From NCBI GenBank assembly GCA_000158155.1, contig DS999406.1:266006-330005 (forward strand): a DNA stretch of 64,000 nt, read 5' to 3'. The position numbers and the translations under genes are program-made. Below are positions 43,960 through 52,995 of this stretch, one piece after another (position 1 is the first letter of the stretch; the number at the start of each line of letters is the position of its first letter). This DNA is from a gamma proteobacterium NOR5-3 (GTDB lineage: Bacteria > Pseudomonadota > Gammaproteobacteria > Pseudomonadales > Halieaceae). A model generated the notes under the pieces. The model searched no databases and was not told the DNA's origin. It saw only the letters and a list, made by a program, of their open reading frames with translations.

Positions 43960-44418
43960 CTAAATCGGCAACGCCGTACTGTGACGGATCTCTTCCATCA
44001 CAAAGCTCGCACTGACGTCGAGTAAGTCAGCCTTGATCAATTCCTGATACAAGCGATCGTAGTCTCCCATGTCCGCCACTACGGCCTTGATCAAATAGTC
44101 CACATCTCCGGCCATGCGATACACCTCCAGCACGCCGGGAATCGATTCCACCACCTCAGAGAATTTTGTTGCCCAGGCGGCGTTGTGTTGACTGGTGCGC
44201 ACGGTGATAAACACAGTAAGCGGTAAACCCACGGCGGGTCCATGGAGTAATGTGACGCGACCGCGCATGACGCCGGCCTGTTCAAGCTTCTGCAGGCGTC
44301 GACCACAGGCCGAACGCGATAGCGCCACGCGCTCTGCAAGATCCGCGAGAGATAGCGAGGCATCTCTTTGCAGGGCACGCAGGATGCGCCGATCAATACT
44401 GTCTAAGGGCACGCTCAT
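43960..44418 (-). CDS. Lrp/AsnC family transcriptional regulator
   Basis: 152 residues. The N-terminal HTH is DSIDRRILRALQRDASLSLA, then LAERVALSRSACGRRLQKLE. The C-terminal RAM ligand domain is VFITVRTSQHNAAW, GVLEVYRMAGDVDYLIKAVV and MEEIRHSTALPI, all typical. It senses an amino acid or related compound. It is divergent from the class V aminotransferase gene across ~160 AT-rich bases where both promoters must lie, so I infer it controls that gene and itself. Confidence 0.92.
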   Translation of the reverse strand: MSVPLDSIDRRILRALQRDASLSLADLAERVALSRSACGRRLQKLEQAGVMRGRVTLLHGPAVGLPLTVFITVRTSQHNAAWATKFSEVVESIPGVLEVYRMAGDVDYLIKAVVADMGDYDRLYQELIKADLLDVSASFVMEEIRHSTALPI

Positions 44419-44582
44419 ATACAGTCACTTCATCAGAAATCATCTAAAACGACATTTTTATCATATTTACCGCTTATTTTAGGTCAATCGTCGCGCTTAA
44501 ACGCAAAATATTGGCTAAAAAGTCGACAATGTCGCGCCTGATTGCGACTAAATTGGAGCTTTATTTACAGCGGTTCACAGTT

Positions 44583-46277
44583 ATGGCGCACGATCAGCTC
44601 ATCCAACGCATCCGCGAATCCGTGATCGGCAGCTACCTGCCCCTGCAAACACCTTTTGGCCAAAAGCCGCTGGTCTACGCGGACTACACCGCATCGGGAC
44701 GCGCCTTACGTTTTGTAGAAGCGCAGCTACAACGCACCGTGTTGCCGTTTTATGCCAACACGCACAGCGAGAGCTCACTTACCGGCGCTCAGTCCACCGC
44801 ACTTAGGGAGCAGGCGCGGCAGATCGTTGCAGAGGCTCTGGGCTGCAATAAGCAGGATCGCGTGATTTTCTGCGGTTCCGGCGCCACCGCAGCAATAGAC
44901 CGATTAATCCAGATACTTAATCTGCGCCTGCCGCGGGAACTGGATGAGCGCTACGGGCTCAGCAAACAAATACCCGCTGCCGAAAGACCAGTGATCTTCA
45001 TCGGCCCCTACGAGCATCACTCCAACGAGCTGCCCTGGCGGGAAACCATCGCTGACGTGGTCCCTATCCCACTGAACGAAAAAGGCGGCATCGACCAAGG
45101 AGCGCTGAGTATCGCGCTTGAACAATATGCAGATCGGCCTTTGCGCATCGGCAGTTTCTCGGCGGCATCTAACGTGACCGGCATTCGCAGCGACGTTACC
45201 GGTATCACCCGCTTACTGAAGCAGGCGGGCGCATTGGCGTTCTGGGACTTTGCTGCGGCAGGCCCCTACGTCAGCATTGCCATGAACACTCCCGGCGCCG
45301 AGATCGACGCCGTGTTTTTGTCCCCGCATAAGTTCATTGGTGGCCCGGGTACACCGGGAATTCTGGCGATCAAAGCAGCGCTTGCCGACAATGCCGTGCC
45401 CGCCGTTGTGGGTGGCGGCACCGTCGGTTTCGTTTCTCCACAAAGCCATCGCTATCTCGCAGATATTGAGCGACGGGAAGAAGCCGGAACACCCGCCATC
45501 GTGGAATCTGTCCGCGCCGGCCTGGTCATAGGGCTGCAACAGGCGGTCGGTGTCTCCAACATCGAAGCGCTGGAGCAAGGCTACGTGCATCGCGCCATGG
45601 AGCGGCTATCTGCCCATCCCAACATTGACGTTCTGGGTCCCAAAGACGCCGAGCGTCTGGCGATTTTCTCGCTGCGTATGACGCATCAAAATCGGGAGCT
45701 TCACTACGGTTTTGTGGTCGCGCTGCTCAACGACCTGTTTGGGATTCAGGCCCGGGGCGGCTGCTCCTGTGCCGGCCCCTATGGGCATCGATTGCTTAAC
45801 TTAAGTGACGATCAGTCCAAGGCATTGGATCAGCAAATTGTGAACGGACATGTCGCTCTGCGCCCGGGCTGGGTGCGGCTCAGCTTTAATTACTTTATCG
45901 GCGACGCGGAGTTTGACTATCTGCTGAGCGCGCTCGAACTGGTTGCCGAGCATGGACACAGGCTTCTGGCCAGCTACTGTCTGGATCCGCAGTCGGGCCT
46001 GTGGCGTCACCGCGAAGGGATCCGCGTTCTTCCAGTGAAATTAGACCCTGCCAACACTGACGACGTTGCCACCGCAGTACAGCCTGCTATGCCGGACTTT
46101 GCTGCGCTGCTGCGCGAAGCACAGGACGTATTGCAAGCAGGAGCGGACGCTCAGCAACTGGCCGATGCCGCTTTGGAGTGCACGCAGCACCGGAGTGATG
46201 ACTTACGCTGGTTTCTTACTTCTCAAGATCTTGCAAACGACAAGGCCCCGCGTGTAAGTGGGCAAGCCGTGACTTAA
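44583..46277 (+). CDS. Class V PLP-dependent aminotransferase / cysteine desulfurase-like protein
   Basis: 564 residues. The PLP lysine lies in FLSPHKFIGGPGTPGIL; substrate and PLP contacts include YADYTASGRALRFVE, GSGATAAIDRL, EHHSNELPW and WDFAAAGPYV. ARGGCSCAGPYGH carries the Cys region used in cysteine desulfurases. The C-terminal ~110 residues extend beyond the usual 400-450. The start is uncertain: I take the ATG at 44583, where the family begins; TTG 44511 and ATG 44529 are in frame and no candidate has a strong ribosome site. With the divergent Lrp gene it is probably an amino-acid or sulfur-donor enzyme. Confidence 0.82.
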   Translation: MAHDQLIQRIRESVIGSYLPLQTPFGQKPLVYADYTASGRALRFVEAQLQRTVLPFYANTHSESSLTGAQSTALREQARQIVAEALGCNKQDRVIFCGSGATAAIDRLIQILNLRLPRELDERYGLSKQIPAAERPVIFIGPYEHHSNELPWRETIADVVPIPLNEKGGIDQGALSIALEQYADRPLRIGSFSAASNVTGIRSDVTGITRLLKQAGALAFWDFAAAGPYVSIAMNTPGAEIDAVFLSPHKFIGGPGTPGILAIKAALADNAVPAVVGGGTVGFVSPQSHRYLADIERREEAGTPAIVESVRAGLVIGLQQAVGVSNIEALEQGYVHRAMERLSAHPNIDVLGPKDAERLAIFSLRMTHQNRELHYGFVVALLNDLFGIQARGGCSCAGPYGHRLLNLSDDQSKALDQQIVNGHVALRPGWVRLSFNYFIGDAEFDYLLSALELVAEHGHRLLASYCLDPQSGLWRHREGIRVLPVKLDPANTDDVATAVQPAMPDFAALLREAQDVLQAGADAQQLADAALECTQHRSDDLRWFLTSQDLANDKAPRVSGQAVT

Positions 46278-46284
46278 CGCTGGC

Positions 46285-47178
46285 CTAGCAGTCGTTGCGA
46301 TAGCGCTCAAGTACGCTGGAAAAGTCCCGACTACCGTTGCCCGCGCCTTGATGCTCACTGAATAGCGTCTGGGCGAGCTGCCCCATGCGATTGTCGATAC
46401 CGGCAGTTTTTGCGACATCCATCGCAAGACCCAGATCCTTGGCCATAAGGTCCACCATAAAGCCCGGCTGATAGCCCTTACTTGCCGGACTCCCCTCCAT
46501 CACCTCGGGCCAGGGGTTATAGACTTCCAAAGACCAGTTGCGGCCGGAGCTTGCGAGCATGATCTCGGAGAGGCGCGCAGGATCCAGCCCGTGGCGCTCA
46601 CCCATGGCCAAAGCCTCGCAAGTACCGAGCATATGGACTGCGAGCAACATGTTATTGCAGGCCTTTGCGACCTGGCCTGCACCGGCGGGACCGGCATGAA
46701 AACTTGCCCGCCCCATCACGTCCAGGACCGTCTGAGCCTTTTCGAACACATCCGCATCACCACCGCACATAAACGCCAGTGTGCCTGCCTGCGCGGCTGC
46801 AACACCGCCGGACACCGGCGCATCTAAAAAGCCAATACCGCGTGCAGCCGCTGCTTCGCCAACCTTTCGGGCGGTCTCGGCGTCGATGGTGGAGCAATCC
46901 AGTACAGTAGTACTTGCATCCAGCATTGCCAACAAACCATCGTCACCCAGATAAAGCCCTGCCACGTGCTTACCCGCAGGTAACATAGAGATCAAAAAGT
47001 CTGTGGACTGCGCAGCCTCCGCGGCAGAACCAGCAACCCTGGCGCCGCGCTCCGCCAGCACTGCGCAAGCCTCATCAGAAAGATCAAACACTGTCACCGC
47101 AAAGTCAGCGGCCAGCAGGTTTGCCGCCATGGGGCCACCCATGTTGCCAAGACCAATAAAAGCTATGCGTTGTTGCAT
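46285..47178 (-). CDS. mmsB: 3-hydroxyisobutyrate dehydrogenase
   Basis: 297 residues. NAD site: IAFIGLGNMGGPMAANLLAA. Substrate site: DAPVSGGVAAAQAGTL. The catalytic lysine lies in GAGQVAKACNNML, and VDLMAKDLGLAMDVA is the C-terminal cofactor/substrate helix. It oxidises 3-hydroxyisobutyrate to methylmalonate semialdehyde in valine breakdown. AAGGA lies 8 bases before the ATG. It is last gene of the five-gene operon, 21 bases after the hydrolase. Confidence 0.93.
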   Translation of the reverse strand: MQQRIAFIGLGNMGGPMAANLLAADFAVTVFDLSDEACAVLAERGARVAGSAAEAAQSTDFLISMLPAGKHVAGLYLGDDGLLAMLDASTTVLDCSTIDAETARKVGEAAAARGIGFLDAPVSGGVAAAQAGTLAFMCGGDADVFEKAQTVLDVMGRASFHAGPAGAGQVAKACNNMLLAVHMLGTCEALAMGERHGLDPARLSEIMLASSGRNWSLEVYNPWPEVMEGSPASKGYQPGFMVDLMAKDLGLAMDVAKTAGIDNRMGQLAQTLFSEHQGAGNGSRDFSSVLERYRNDC

Positions 47179-47199
47179 CGTTGTATTCCTTAAAAACGC

Positions 47200-48309
47200 T
47201 TAAAGATTGGCGAGGGGGTTTTGCGACCAGGGCGCAGTAAAGAACTGCTCCAGTAGGTCCGCCGGCACGGCGCGGGAATCGCTGTAGGCCCAGGCCGGGC
47301 TTCGATCCTTGTCGATGAGTAGCGCACGTACGCCTTCGGCAAATTCCGGATGCCGCATGATGTTTGTGCCGAGCTGCACTTCGCTTTGAAAAACTTCGCG
47401 TAAAGAGCTGTGACGTGTTTCGAACAGCTGACGGTCAATCCACAGCGCCGCCAACTTGGATCCGTAAATCAAGCCATCGCGCGCCTTGGCCAACCAGCGA
47501 TCCTCGGTGTCCAGGCTGGTGATGCGATCAATGACATCGTGAATATCATCGCCATCACATAAGGCGTTAATGGCCGGCAGATGCGCCTCTACCTGAGCCG
47601 CGGGCAAATCAACCGTTGTGCTATCGCTAAAGCCGCGCAGCACATGACGCATGTGGCCATGATTGGCCCTGGTATCAGTTTCCCAGTCCACCGCCTGCAA
47701 AGCAGACATCACCGCATCTTTCTGGTCGGCAGCGATAAATCGATCGGCCAAACCACAGAACAAGGCGTCAGTGGCATTCACCGACGCTGCAGTGAGCGCC
47801 AAGAAGCGCCCGCTGGCGCCGGGCATGTGATTCAAAAACCAGCTCCCCCCCACATCCGGGAACAGCGCGATGTTCACTTCGGGCATGGCAATGCGGGTTG
47901 CTTCGGTGACTACCCGATGGGAACAGCCGGCCATCACACCCAGTCCGCCGCCCATGACAATGCCATGTCCCCAGCAAAGGATAGGCTTGCTATAAGTGTG
48001 CAGCGCGTAGTTCATGCGGTATTCCCGCGCAAAAAACGTCTCCGCGTACTCGCAGGGGCCGCCGGGGGTACCCGATGACGAGGCATGCAGCGCATGCACA
48101 TCGCCGCCGGCGCAGAATGCTTTTTCGCCGCTACCGTCGATAACAATCGCGGCAATGCTCGGATCGTCCCGCCATTCATCGAGCGCGGCCTGGACCAGAT
48201 CAACCATCTCCAGGGTCAGAGAATTGAGCGTCTCGGGGCTATTGAGCGTTAGGCGGCCCAACTTGCCGGTGGCAGCCGACTCAACGCGAACCCATACGGC
48301 TTCAGGCAT
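47200..48309 (-). CDS. 3-hydroxyisobutyryl-CoA hydrolase (enoyl-CoA hydratase superfamily)
   Basis: 369 residues from the ATG at 48309; the longer upstream frame lies over the previous gene. Crotonase-fold marks: GEKAFCAGGDVHAL (oxyanion hole) and GIVMGGGLGVMAG. MPEVNIALFPDVGGSWFLNHM carries the acidic catalytic position of HIBCH. The extra ~110 C-terminal residues (WAYSDSRAVPADLLEQFF) are typical of HIBCH. It releases free 3-hydroxyisobutyrate from its CoA ester in valine breakdown. It overlaps the hydratase gene by 8 bases. Confidence 0.92.
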   Translation of the reverse strand: MPEAVWVRVESAATGKLGRLTLNSPETLNSLTLEMVDLVQAALDEWRDDPSIAAIVIDGSGEKAFCAGGDVHALHASSSGTPGGPCEYAETFFAREYRMNYALHTYSKPILCWGHGIVMGGGLGVMAGCSHRVVTEATRIAMPEVNIALFPDVGGSWFLNHMPGASGRFLALTAASVNATDALFCGLADRFIAADQKDAVMSALQAVDWETDTRANHGHMRHVLRGFSDSTTVDLPAAQVEAHLPAINALCDGDDIHDVIDRITSLDTEDRWLAKARDGLIYGSKLAALWIDRQLFETRHSSLREVFQSEVQLGTNIMRHPEFAEGVRALLIDKDRSPAWAYSDSRAVPADLLEQFFTAPWSQNPLANL

Positions 48310-49090
48310 TCTTCCACTCCGGCTCGCGCTTCTCCAAAAAGGCATTAACGCCCTCGCGCTGGTCCTCTGTACTAAAGAGCTCCACGAACAAATCACGCTC
48401 GGCAGCAAGGCCGTCGCCAATAGCCTTGTCCCGGGCACTGTGAATCAGTTGCTTGCAACGCGATACCGCGCTGGGGCTTTGCTGAGCTGCCTGAGCGGCC
48501 AGTGCCAATGCACGCTCCAGCGCCGAGCCGGTTTCTACCACTTCTTCCACCAGGCCAATGCGCTCTGCGGTAACAGCATCAATACGCTCATTGCACAAAA
48601 TCATGCGCTTGGCCCAGCCTTCTCCGACTAACTGAGCCAGACGCTGCGTACCCCCGGCGCAGGGCAGTAGCCCAACACGGGCTTCAGGCAGGGCGAGCTT
48701 CGCCTGTTGCTCGCAGATGCGAATATCACAAGCCAGTGCCACCTCCAGACCACCGCCCATAGCAAAACCATTGATGGCAGCGACAGACACACCACGAAAA
48801 TCAGCCAGCGCCTCAAAGGCCTCACCAAACAAACGCGCCATGGCCCCCGCGGTTCCGGGATCGCCGTCGGCAAACAATTTAAGATCTGCACCAGCGGAGA
48901 AAAACTTCTGCCCTGCACCGGTGAGCACCAATGCATAAATATCGGGCTGCGCGTTCAAATCTGCAACCAGGTCTCGTAGCGCCGGGAGACTCTCGGTATC
49001 CCAGGTATTGGCTGCCGGATTGTCGATGGTTACCAGGGCCGTGTGGCCTTGTTGCTCCACGAGGAGCTTGGGGGAATTGCTGCTGATCAT
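48302..49090 (-). CDS. Enoyl-CoA hydratase
   Basis: 262 residues, standard crotonase length. It has the oxyanion hole GAGQKFFSAGADLKLF and NGFAMGGGLEVALACD, and LPEARVGLLPCAGGTQRLAQ. One of the two usual catalytic Glu is in PEARVGLLPC; the first position (FADGDPGTAG region) is less clear. In this operon it should hydrate methacrylyl-CoA to 3-hydroxyisobutyryl-CoA. The ATG overlaps the acyl-CoA dehydrogenase stop by 4 bases. Confidence 0.9.
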   Translation of the reverse strand: MISSNSPKLLVEQQGHTALVTIDNPAANTWDTESLPALRDLVADLNAQPDIYALVLTGAGQKFFSAGADLKLFADGDPGTAGAMARLFGEAFEALADFRGVSVAAINGFAMGGGLEVALACDIRICEQQAKLALPEARVGLLPCAGGTQRLAQLVGEGWAKRMILCNERIDAVTAERIGLVEEVVETGSALERALALAAQAAQQSPSAVSRCKQLIHSARDKAIGDGLAAERDLFVELFSTEDQREGVNAFLEKREPEWKNA

Positions 49091-50247
49091 CGGATAACCT
49101 CCAGTGCGCCGTCCATCATCATCCTGCGGGCAATGATCACGCGCATGATTTCGTTGGTGCCTTCCAATATCTGGTGTACGCGGGTGTCGCGCAAGTGACG
49201 CTCCATGGGGTATTCGCGGATATAGCCGTAACCCCCAAATAGTTGCAGCGCGTCGTTACACACCCGAAAACCAAGATCCGTGGCGAATCGTTTTGCCATG
49301 GCACAGTAAGTACTGGCCTGGGCGTCTTTACGGTCGAGTTTGCTGGCCGCCAGCCGCACCATTTGTCGGGCTGCGACGACCTCGGTGAGCATGTCGGCAA
49401 GCCTGAACTGCGTAGCCTGAAACTCGGCAATGGCCTGACCAAATTGCTCACGCTCGGCGACATAGGCAGCCGCTTCCTGCAGTGCTTGCTGCGCGGTGCC
49501 CACACTGCAGGTCGCGATGTTGATGCGCCCGCCGTCCAATCCTTCCATGGCAATGGCAAAGCCCTGGCCCTCTGCGCCCAGACGATTGGCCTGGGGAACG
49601 CGCACATTATCGAAGCTAATCATGCGCGTGGGCTGCGCGTTCCAGCCCATTTTTTCCTCTTTCTTGCCGTAGGTGATACCGGGGGCGTCCGCGGGGATGA
49701 GCAAGGCCGTAATGCCTTTAGGGCCCCCATCGCCAGTGCGGAGCATTACCACAAGTACGTCAGTTTCACCGGCGCCAGAAATGAACACCTTGCTGCCGTT
49801 AACCAGGTAATCGTCGCCGTCTTTGTCAGCCCGGGTGCGCAGCGATGCGGCATCCGAGCCCGCACCGGGCTCTGTCAGGCAGTAGGACGCCAGCGTTTTT
49901 CCCATCACCAGATCGGGACACCACTGCTCGATCACCGCAGCGCTGCAATAGCGACCGATCATACTGGTCGCCATATTGTGAATGGTCAGAAAAGCCGCCG
50001 TGGTGGTACAACCGCGCGACAGCTCCTCAACAATCAGACTCGCATCCAGACGGGAGAGTGCCAGACCTCCGGCATCCTCGGGGGTATACATGCCCATGAA
50101 CCCAAGCTCTCCGGCGGCCGCAAGCGCGTCTTTGGGAAAAATCGACTCAGCATCCCAAAGGGCGGCATTCGGCGCGAGCACGCCCTCAGAAAATGCCCGG
50201 GCACTGTCCACAAAGGCTTGCTGCTCATCGCTCAGAGAAAAGTCCAT
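49087..50247 (-). CDS. Isobutyryl-CoA dehydrogenase-like acyl-CoA dehydrogenase
   Basis: 386 residues. N-terminal helical domain, then CLTEPGAGSDAASLRTRA and VFISGAGETDVLVVML (FAD and substrate), and the C-terminal catalytic Glu in QILEGTNEIMRVIIARRM. The ACAD8 assignment rests on the operon: valine to isobutyryl-CoA to methacrylyl-CoA. It transfers electrons to ETF. The start is the ATG at 50247; the mmsA stop is 9 bases upstream. Confidence 0.9.
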   Translation of the reverse strand: MDFSLSDEQQAFVDSARAFSEGVLAPNAALWDAESIFPKDALAAAGELGFMGMYTPEDAGGLALSRLDASLIVEELSRGCTTTAAFLTIHNMATSMIGRYCSAAVIEQWCPDLVMGKTLASYCLTEPGAGSDAASLRTRADKDGDDYLVNGSKVFISGAGETDVLVVMLRTGDGGPKGITALLIPADAPGITYGKKEEKMGWNAQPTRMISFDNVRVPQANRLGAEGQGFAIAMEGLDGGRINIATCSVGTAQQALQEAAAYVAEREQFGQAIAEFQATQFRLADMLTEVVAARQMVRLAASKLDRKDAQASTYCAMAKRFATDLGFRVCNDALQLFGGYGYIREYPMERHLRDTRVHQILEGTNEIMRVIIARRMMMDGALEVIR

Positions 50248-50256
50248 AGCGCCGCC

Positions 50257-51753
50257 CTAACGAAGATTGATGCTCATATTGGGCTGCTTGCCTGACTCCG
50301 ACTCGTCATAGCGCCAGCGTGCCGTGACGGTCTTGGTCTCGGTGTAAAAGCGCACAGCGTGCTTACCATAGGGGTGCAGATCTCCACGGAAAGAACCGCG
50401 CCATCCAGTGAAGGAAAAGAACGGCAGCGGTACGGGAATAGGAATATTGATGCCTACCTGTCCGACGGCTACCTCATGCTGATACTTGCGCGCCGCGCCG
50501 CCGGAGCTGGTGAAGATGGAAGTACCATTGCCCATGGGGTTGGCATTGATAACCGCCAGAGCGTCGCCCAGTGTCTCAAGTTCCATGCAACACAGCACCG
50601 GGCCAAAGATTTCTTCTTTGTAGATGGTCATCTCAGGCGTCACGCCGGTGAACATGGTGGGCCCCACCCAATTACCATCGGGTAAGCCTTCGATACTGCA
50701 ATCACTGCCATCAAGTACGCAGTTGGCCTCGGCCTTGCCCTTGGCGATGAGATCAAGAACCCGGGCATGCGCGGGTTTCGAGATGATCGGGCCGTAAGCG
50801 GCGCCGGCATCATCCCAGGCTCCGGGACGTACTTTTTCCAGACGTGCTTTGAGATCGGGAATCCAGTTAGCCGCCTCACCCACAAAAACGGCTACCGAAA
50901 TAGCCATACAACGCTGACCCGCCGCGCCCACCGAGGCACCGACCAGTGCATTGAGCGCTGCATTCTTGTCGGCATCCGGCATGATGACCATGTGGTTCTT
51001 CGCACCCATCATGCACTGCACCCGCTTTCCGGCCGCTGATGCCGTGCTGTAGACGTGCTCGCCAACGCGTGACGAACCCACAAAAGACACAGCCTGGGTA
51101 TCGGGGTGATTGAGCAGTTGATCGACCTGCTCCGCGCCACCATGCACCATGTTGAGAATACCTTTGGGCGCTCCTGCTTCAATAAACAACTCGATAAGAC
51201 GCACCGGCGTCATGGGCACCTGCTCGGAGGGCTTGAGCACGAAGGTGTTCCCGCAGGCAATCGCCAGAGGAAACATCCACAGAGGCAGCATGGCCGGGAA
51301 GTTAAAAGGCGTGATACCCACGCAGACACCCAAAGGCTGCATATAGCTATAAGTGTCGATGCCGCCGGCCACGTTCTCGGCGGTTTCGCCCATCATCGAT
51401 GAGGCGATATTGGCGGCCTGCTCAACCACCTCAATACCGCGCCAGACGTCACCTTTGGCGTCTTCAAAAGTCTTGCCGGTGTCTTTGGCGAGAATTTCGC
51501 CCAGCTCATCGTGATGCTCTTTCAGCAGGGCCTGATAACGCAGCATTAAGCGCGCTCGCTCTGAAATCGGCACCTCACGCCAGGTGGCGAACGCTTCTTT
51601 GGCGCTGGCCATAGCGAAGTCCACCTCTTTAGAGGTGGCAAAAGTCACCTCGGCGAGGAGCTCCTGGGTGGCGGGGCTGGTTACCGGCAAGGTCGTGTCA
51701 CTGCTGCCGTGCATAAACTCGCCGTTGATATACAAAGGAATCTTGCGGGTCAT
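50257..51753 (-). CDS. mmsA: Methylmalonate-semialdehyde dehydrogenase (CoA-acylating)
   Basis: 498 residues from the ATG at 51753, with GAGAG about 10 bases upstream. ALDH fold: the nucleophile is in [15 protein letters not shown], the NAD region in [13 protein letters not shown], and [19 protein letters not shown] and [15 protein letters not shown] are typical of the MmsA branch. It converts methylmalonate semialdehyde to propionyl-CoA at the end of valine breakdown. It is first of five operon genes and divergent from an AraC-type regulator, as mmsAB is from mmsR in Pseudomonas. Confidence 0.94.
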   Translation of the reverse strand: MTRKIPLYINGEFMHGSSDTTLPVTSPATQELLAEVTFATSKEVDFAMASAKEAFATWREVPISERARLMLRYQALLKEHHDELGEILAKDTGKTFEDAKGDVWRGIEVVEQAANIASSMMGETAENVAGGIDTYSYMQPLGVCVGITPFNFPAMLPLWMFPLAIACGNTFVLKPSEQVPMTPVRLIELFIEAGAPKGILNMVHGGAEQVDQLLNHPDTQAVSFVGSSRVGEHVYSTASAAGKRVQCMMGAKNHMVIMPDADKNAALNALVGASVGAAGQRCMAISVAVFVGEAANWIPDLKARLEKVRPGAWDDAGAAYGPIISKPAHARVLDLIAKGKAEANCVLDGSDCSIEGLPDGNWVGPTMFTGVTPEMTIYKEEIFGPVLCCMELETLGDALAVINANPMGNGTSIFTSSGGAARKYQHEVAVGQVGINIPIPVPLPFFSFTGWRGSFRGDLHPYGKHAVRFYTETKTVTARWRYDESESGKQPNMSINLR

Positions 51754-51841
51754 GATGGGAACTCTCAAAAGTTAAAAACGGTCAACGTTTAATGTAGCAG
51801 GCCGGGGCGCCTGGAAGTAGCGACGAAAGCCGCAAATACAT

Positions 51842-51864
51842 GGATAATATTAAGATTATTGTCC
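51842..51864. promoter_or_regulatory. Inverted repeat between mmsA and its AraC-type regulator
   Basis: GGATAATA (51842-51849) and TATTGTCC (51857-51864) match as inverted arms at 7 of 8 positions with a 7-base spacer. It ends only a few bases before the ribosome site of the AraC gene, so binding there would block that gene. It could equally be an AT-rich promoter element. AraC proteins often bind direct repeats, so the binding factor is uncertain. Confidence 0.4.
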
Positions 51865-51879
51865 TTTGGAGGCATCGCC

Positions 51880-52758
51880 GTGAGCCGCCCTTCGAACTGG
51901 CCCCTGTCCGCCACTGCTTCACGCGTTCTGACGCCCGGGTTTCTGCTGGACGCTCTGGACAAACACCCTCTGACTGCCGGCTGCTATCCCGCGGCTATGG
52001 GCTACTACCCCAATGCTGATGGGCACTTTATGCATCGGGAAAGGCATGACGACAATCTGCTGATGTTTTGCACACAGGGCTGCGGCTGGGTGCAGACCCC
52101 CGCGGGCAGGGTGTCTGTGGACGCCGGCGATACGGTGGTCCTGCCCCAGGGATTGACACATAGCTACGCCGCAGATGAGCGCACACCATGGACGTTATAT
52201 TGGGTGCATTTTCAAGGCAGGGACGCGCAGGACTTCGTCGAACATTTGCTCATAGAGGACGGTTACCGCATTCACAGCGGTGTCGAGCCTTCGTTGCTCA
52301 CGGGCTTCGAGCAAATGTTGACGGTAGGCAGTACCGGCTACCGGCTGGATGCTTTTATCGGCGCGGCCAATCGACTGCGTCACCTTCTGGCTGAATTCGC
52401 GCTCTGCCGCGATCGACAGCGAGGACAGAACATGGGAGCGATGCGTCTTCTGGAGCTGCAATCCTTTATGCGCGAACGCGTCAGCAGTTCGCTATCACTG
52501 CAAGAACTCGCCGCCTTCACGGGACTCACGCCGCAGCACTTCGCTACCCGCTACAAGGCAGAGACAGGCTATTCCCCCATGCGCCACTTCCTGCATATGA
52601 AAATGGAGGCCGCCTGCCGTCTTCTGGACAGCACGCAACACAGCGTGAAGTTCATTGCTGCGAACCTGGGTTATGTCGACCCTTTGTACTTTTCCAGAAT
52701 GTTCCGACAAACGGTGGGCCTGTCCCCGTCCCAGTATCGTGAATCCCAGCGCGGCTAG
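51880..52758 (+). CDS. AraC family transcriptional regulator, MmsR-like
   Basis: 292 residues from the GTG at 51880, with GGAGG 7 bases upstream. The N-terminal AraC-type cupin (residues ~25-170: HDDNLLMFCTQGCGWVQTP, GDTVVLPQGLTHSYAADE, TLYWVHFQG) binds the ligand. The C-terminal double HTH is SLQELAAFTGLTPQHFATRY and FIAANLGYVDPLYFSRMFR. It is divergent from the valine operon, so likely an activator responding to valine, isobutyrate or 3-hydroxyisobutyrate. Confidence 0.9.
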   Translation: MSRPSNWPLSATASRVLTPGFLLDALDKHPLTAGCYPAAMGYYPNADGHFMHRERHDDNLLMFCTQGCGWVQTPAGRVSVDAGDTVVLPQGLTHSYAADERTPWTLYWVHFQGRDAQDFVEHLLIEDGYRIHSGVEPSLLTGFEQMLTVGSTGYRLDAFIGAANRLRHLLAEFALCRDRQRGQNMGAMRLLELQSFMRERVSSSLSLQELAAFTGLTPQHFATRYKAETGYSPMRHFLHMKMEAACRLLDSTQHSVKFIAANLGYVDPLYFSRMFRQTVGLSPSQYRESQRG

Positions 52759-52965
52759 GACCGTCACATCGCAATAAATGCCTACGCCCTGGCGGCAGAC
52801 AAACAAACCGGAAACCTGATGCTGGTGTTTTTGGACAACAAGACAAGCGATCCACTGTGGCAGGTTCGAGTGAGCTCACTCATTCGCGATGCCAACGAAG
52901 TTAACATAGGCGCCGTGCGCCAGGCTATTCGCCAGGGACTGGCAACACTCCCTGCAGCACGCTGA
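52759..52965 (+). pseudogene. Remnant of a DUF4136-type lipoprotein gene (C-terminal part)
   Basis: 68 open codons follow the AraC stop in the same frame, with no signal peptide or proper start. TGNLMLVFLDNKTSDPLW, then VRQAIRQGLATLPAA, matches the C-terminal half of DUF4136 proteins (G-x-L-x-V-x-L-x-D-x-K-T ... LW ... A-V-x-x-I/L-x-x-F/L-P). The N-terminal half, signal peptide and lipobox are missing. It is probably a decayed gene; an ATG at 52819 could yield a ~48-residue product, but there is no clear ribosome site. Confidence 0.5.
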
Positions 52966-52995
52966 GCGCGGTTCTTGCCCGACGGCGTCTCGAAC

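Noticed and set aside
44419..44582. Lrp-type binding sites between the Lrp gene and the aminotransferase
   Set aside because: The region is AT-rich and must hold promoters, but I could not align a convincing Lrp consensus, so no site is listed.
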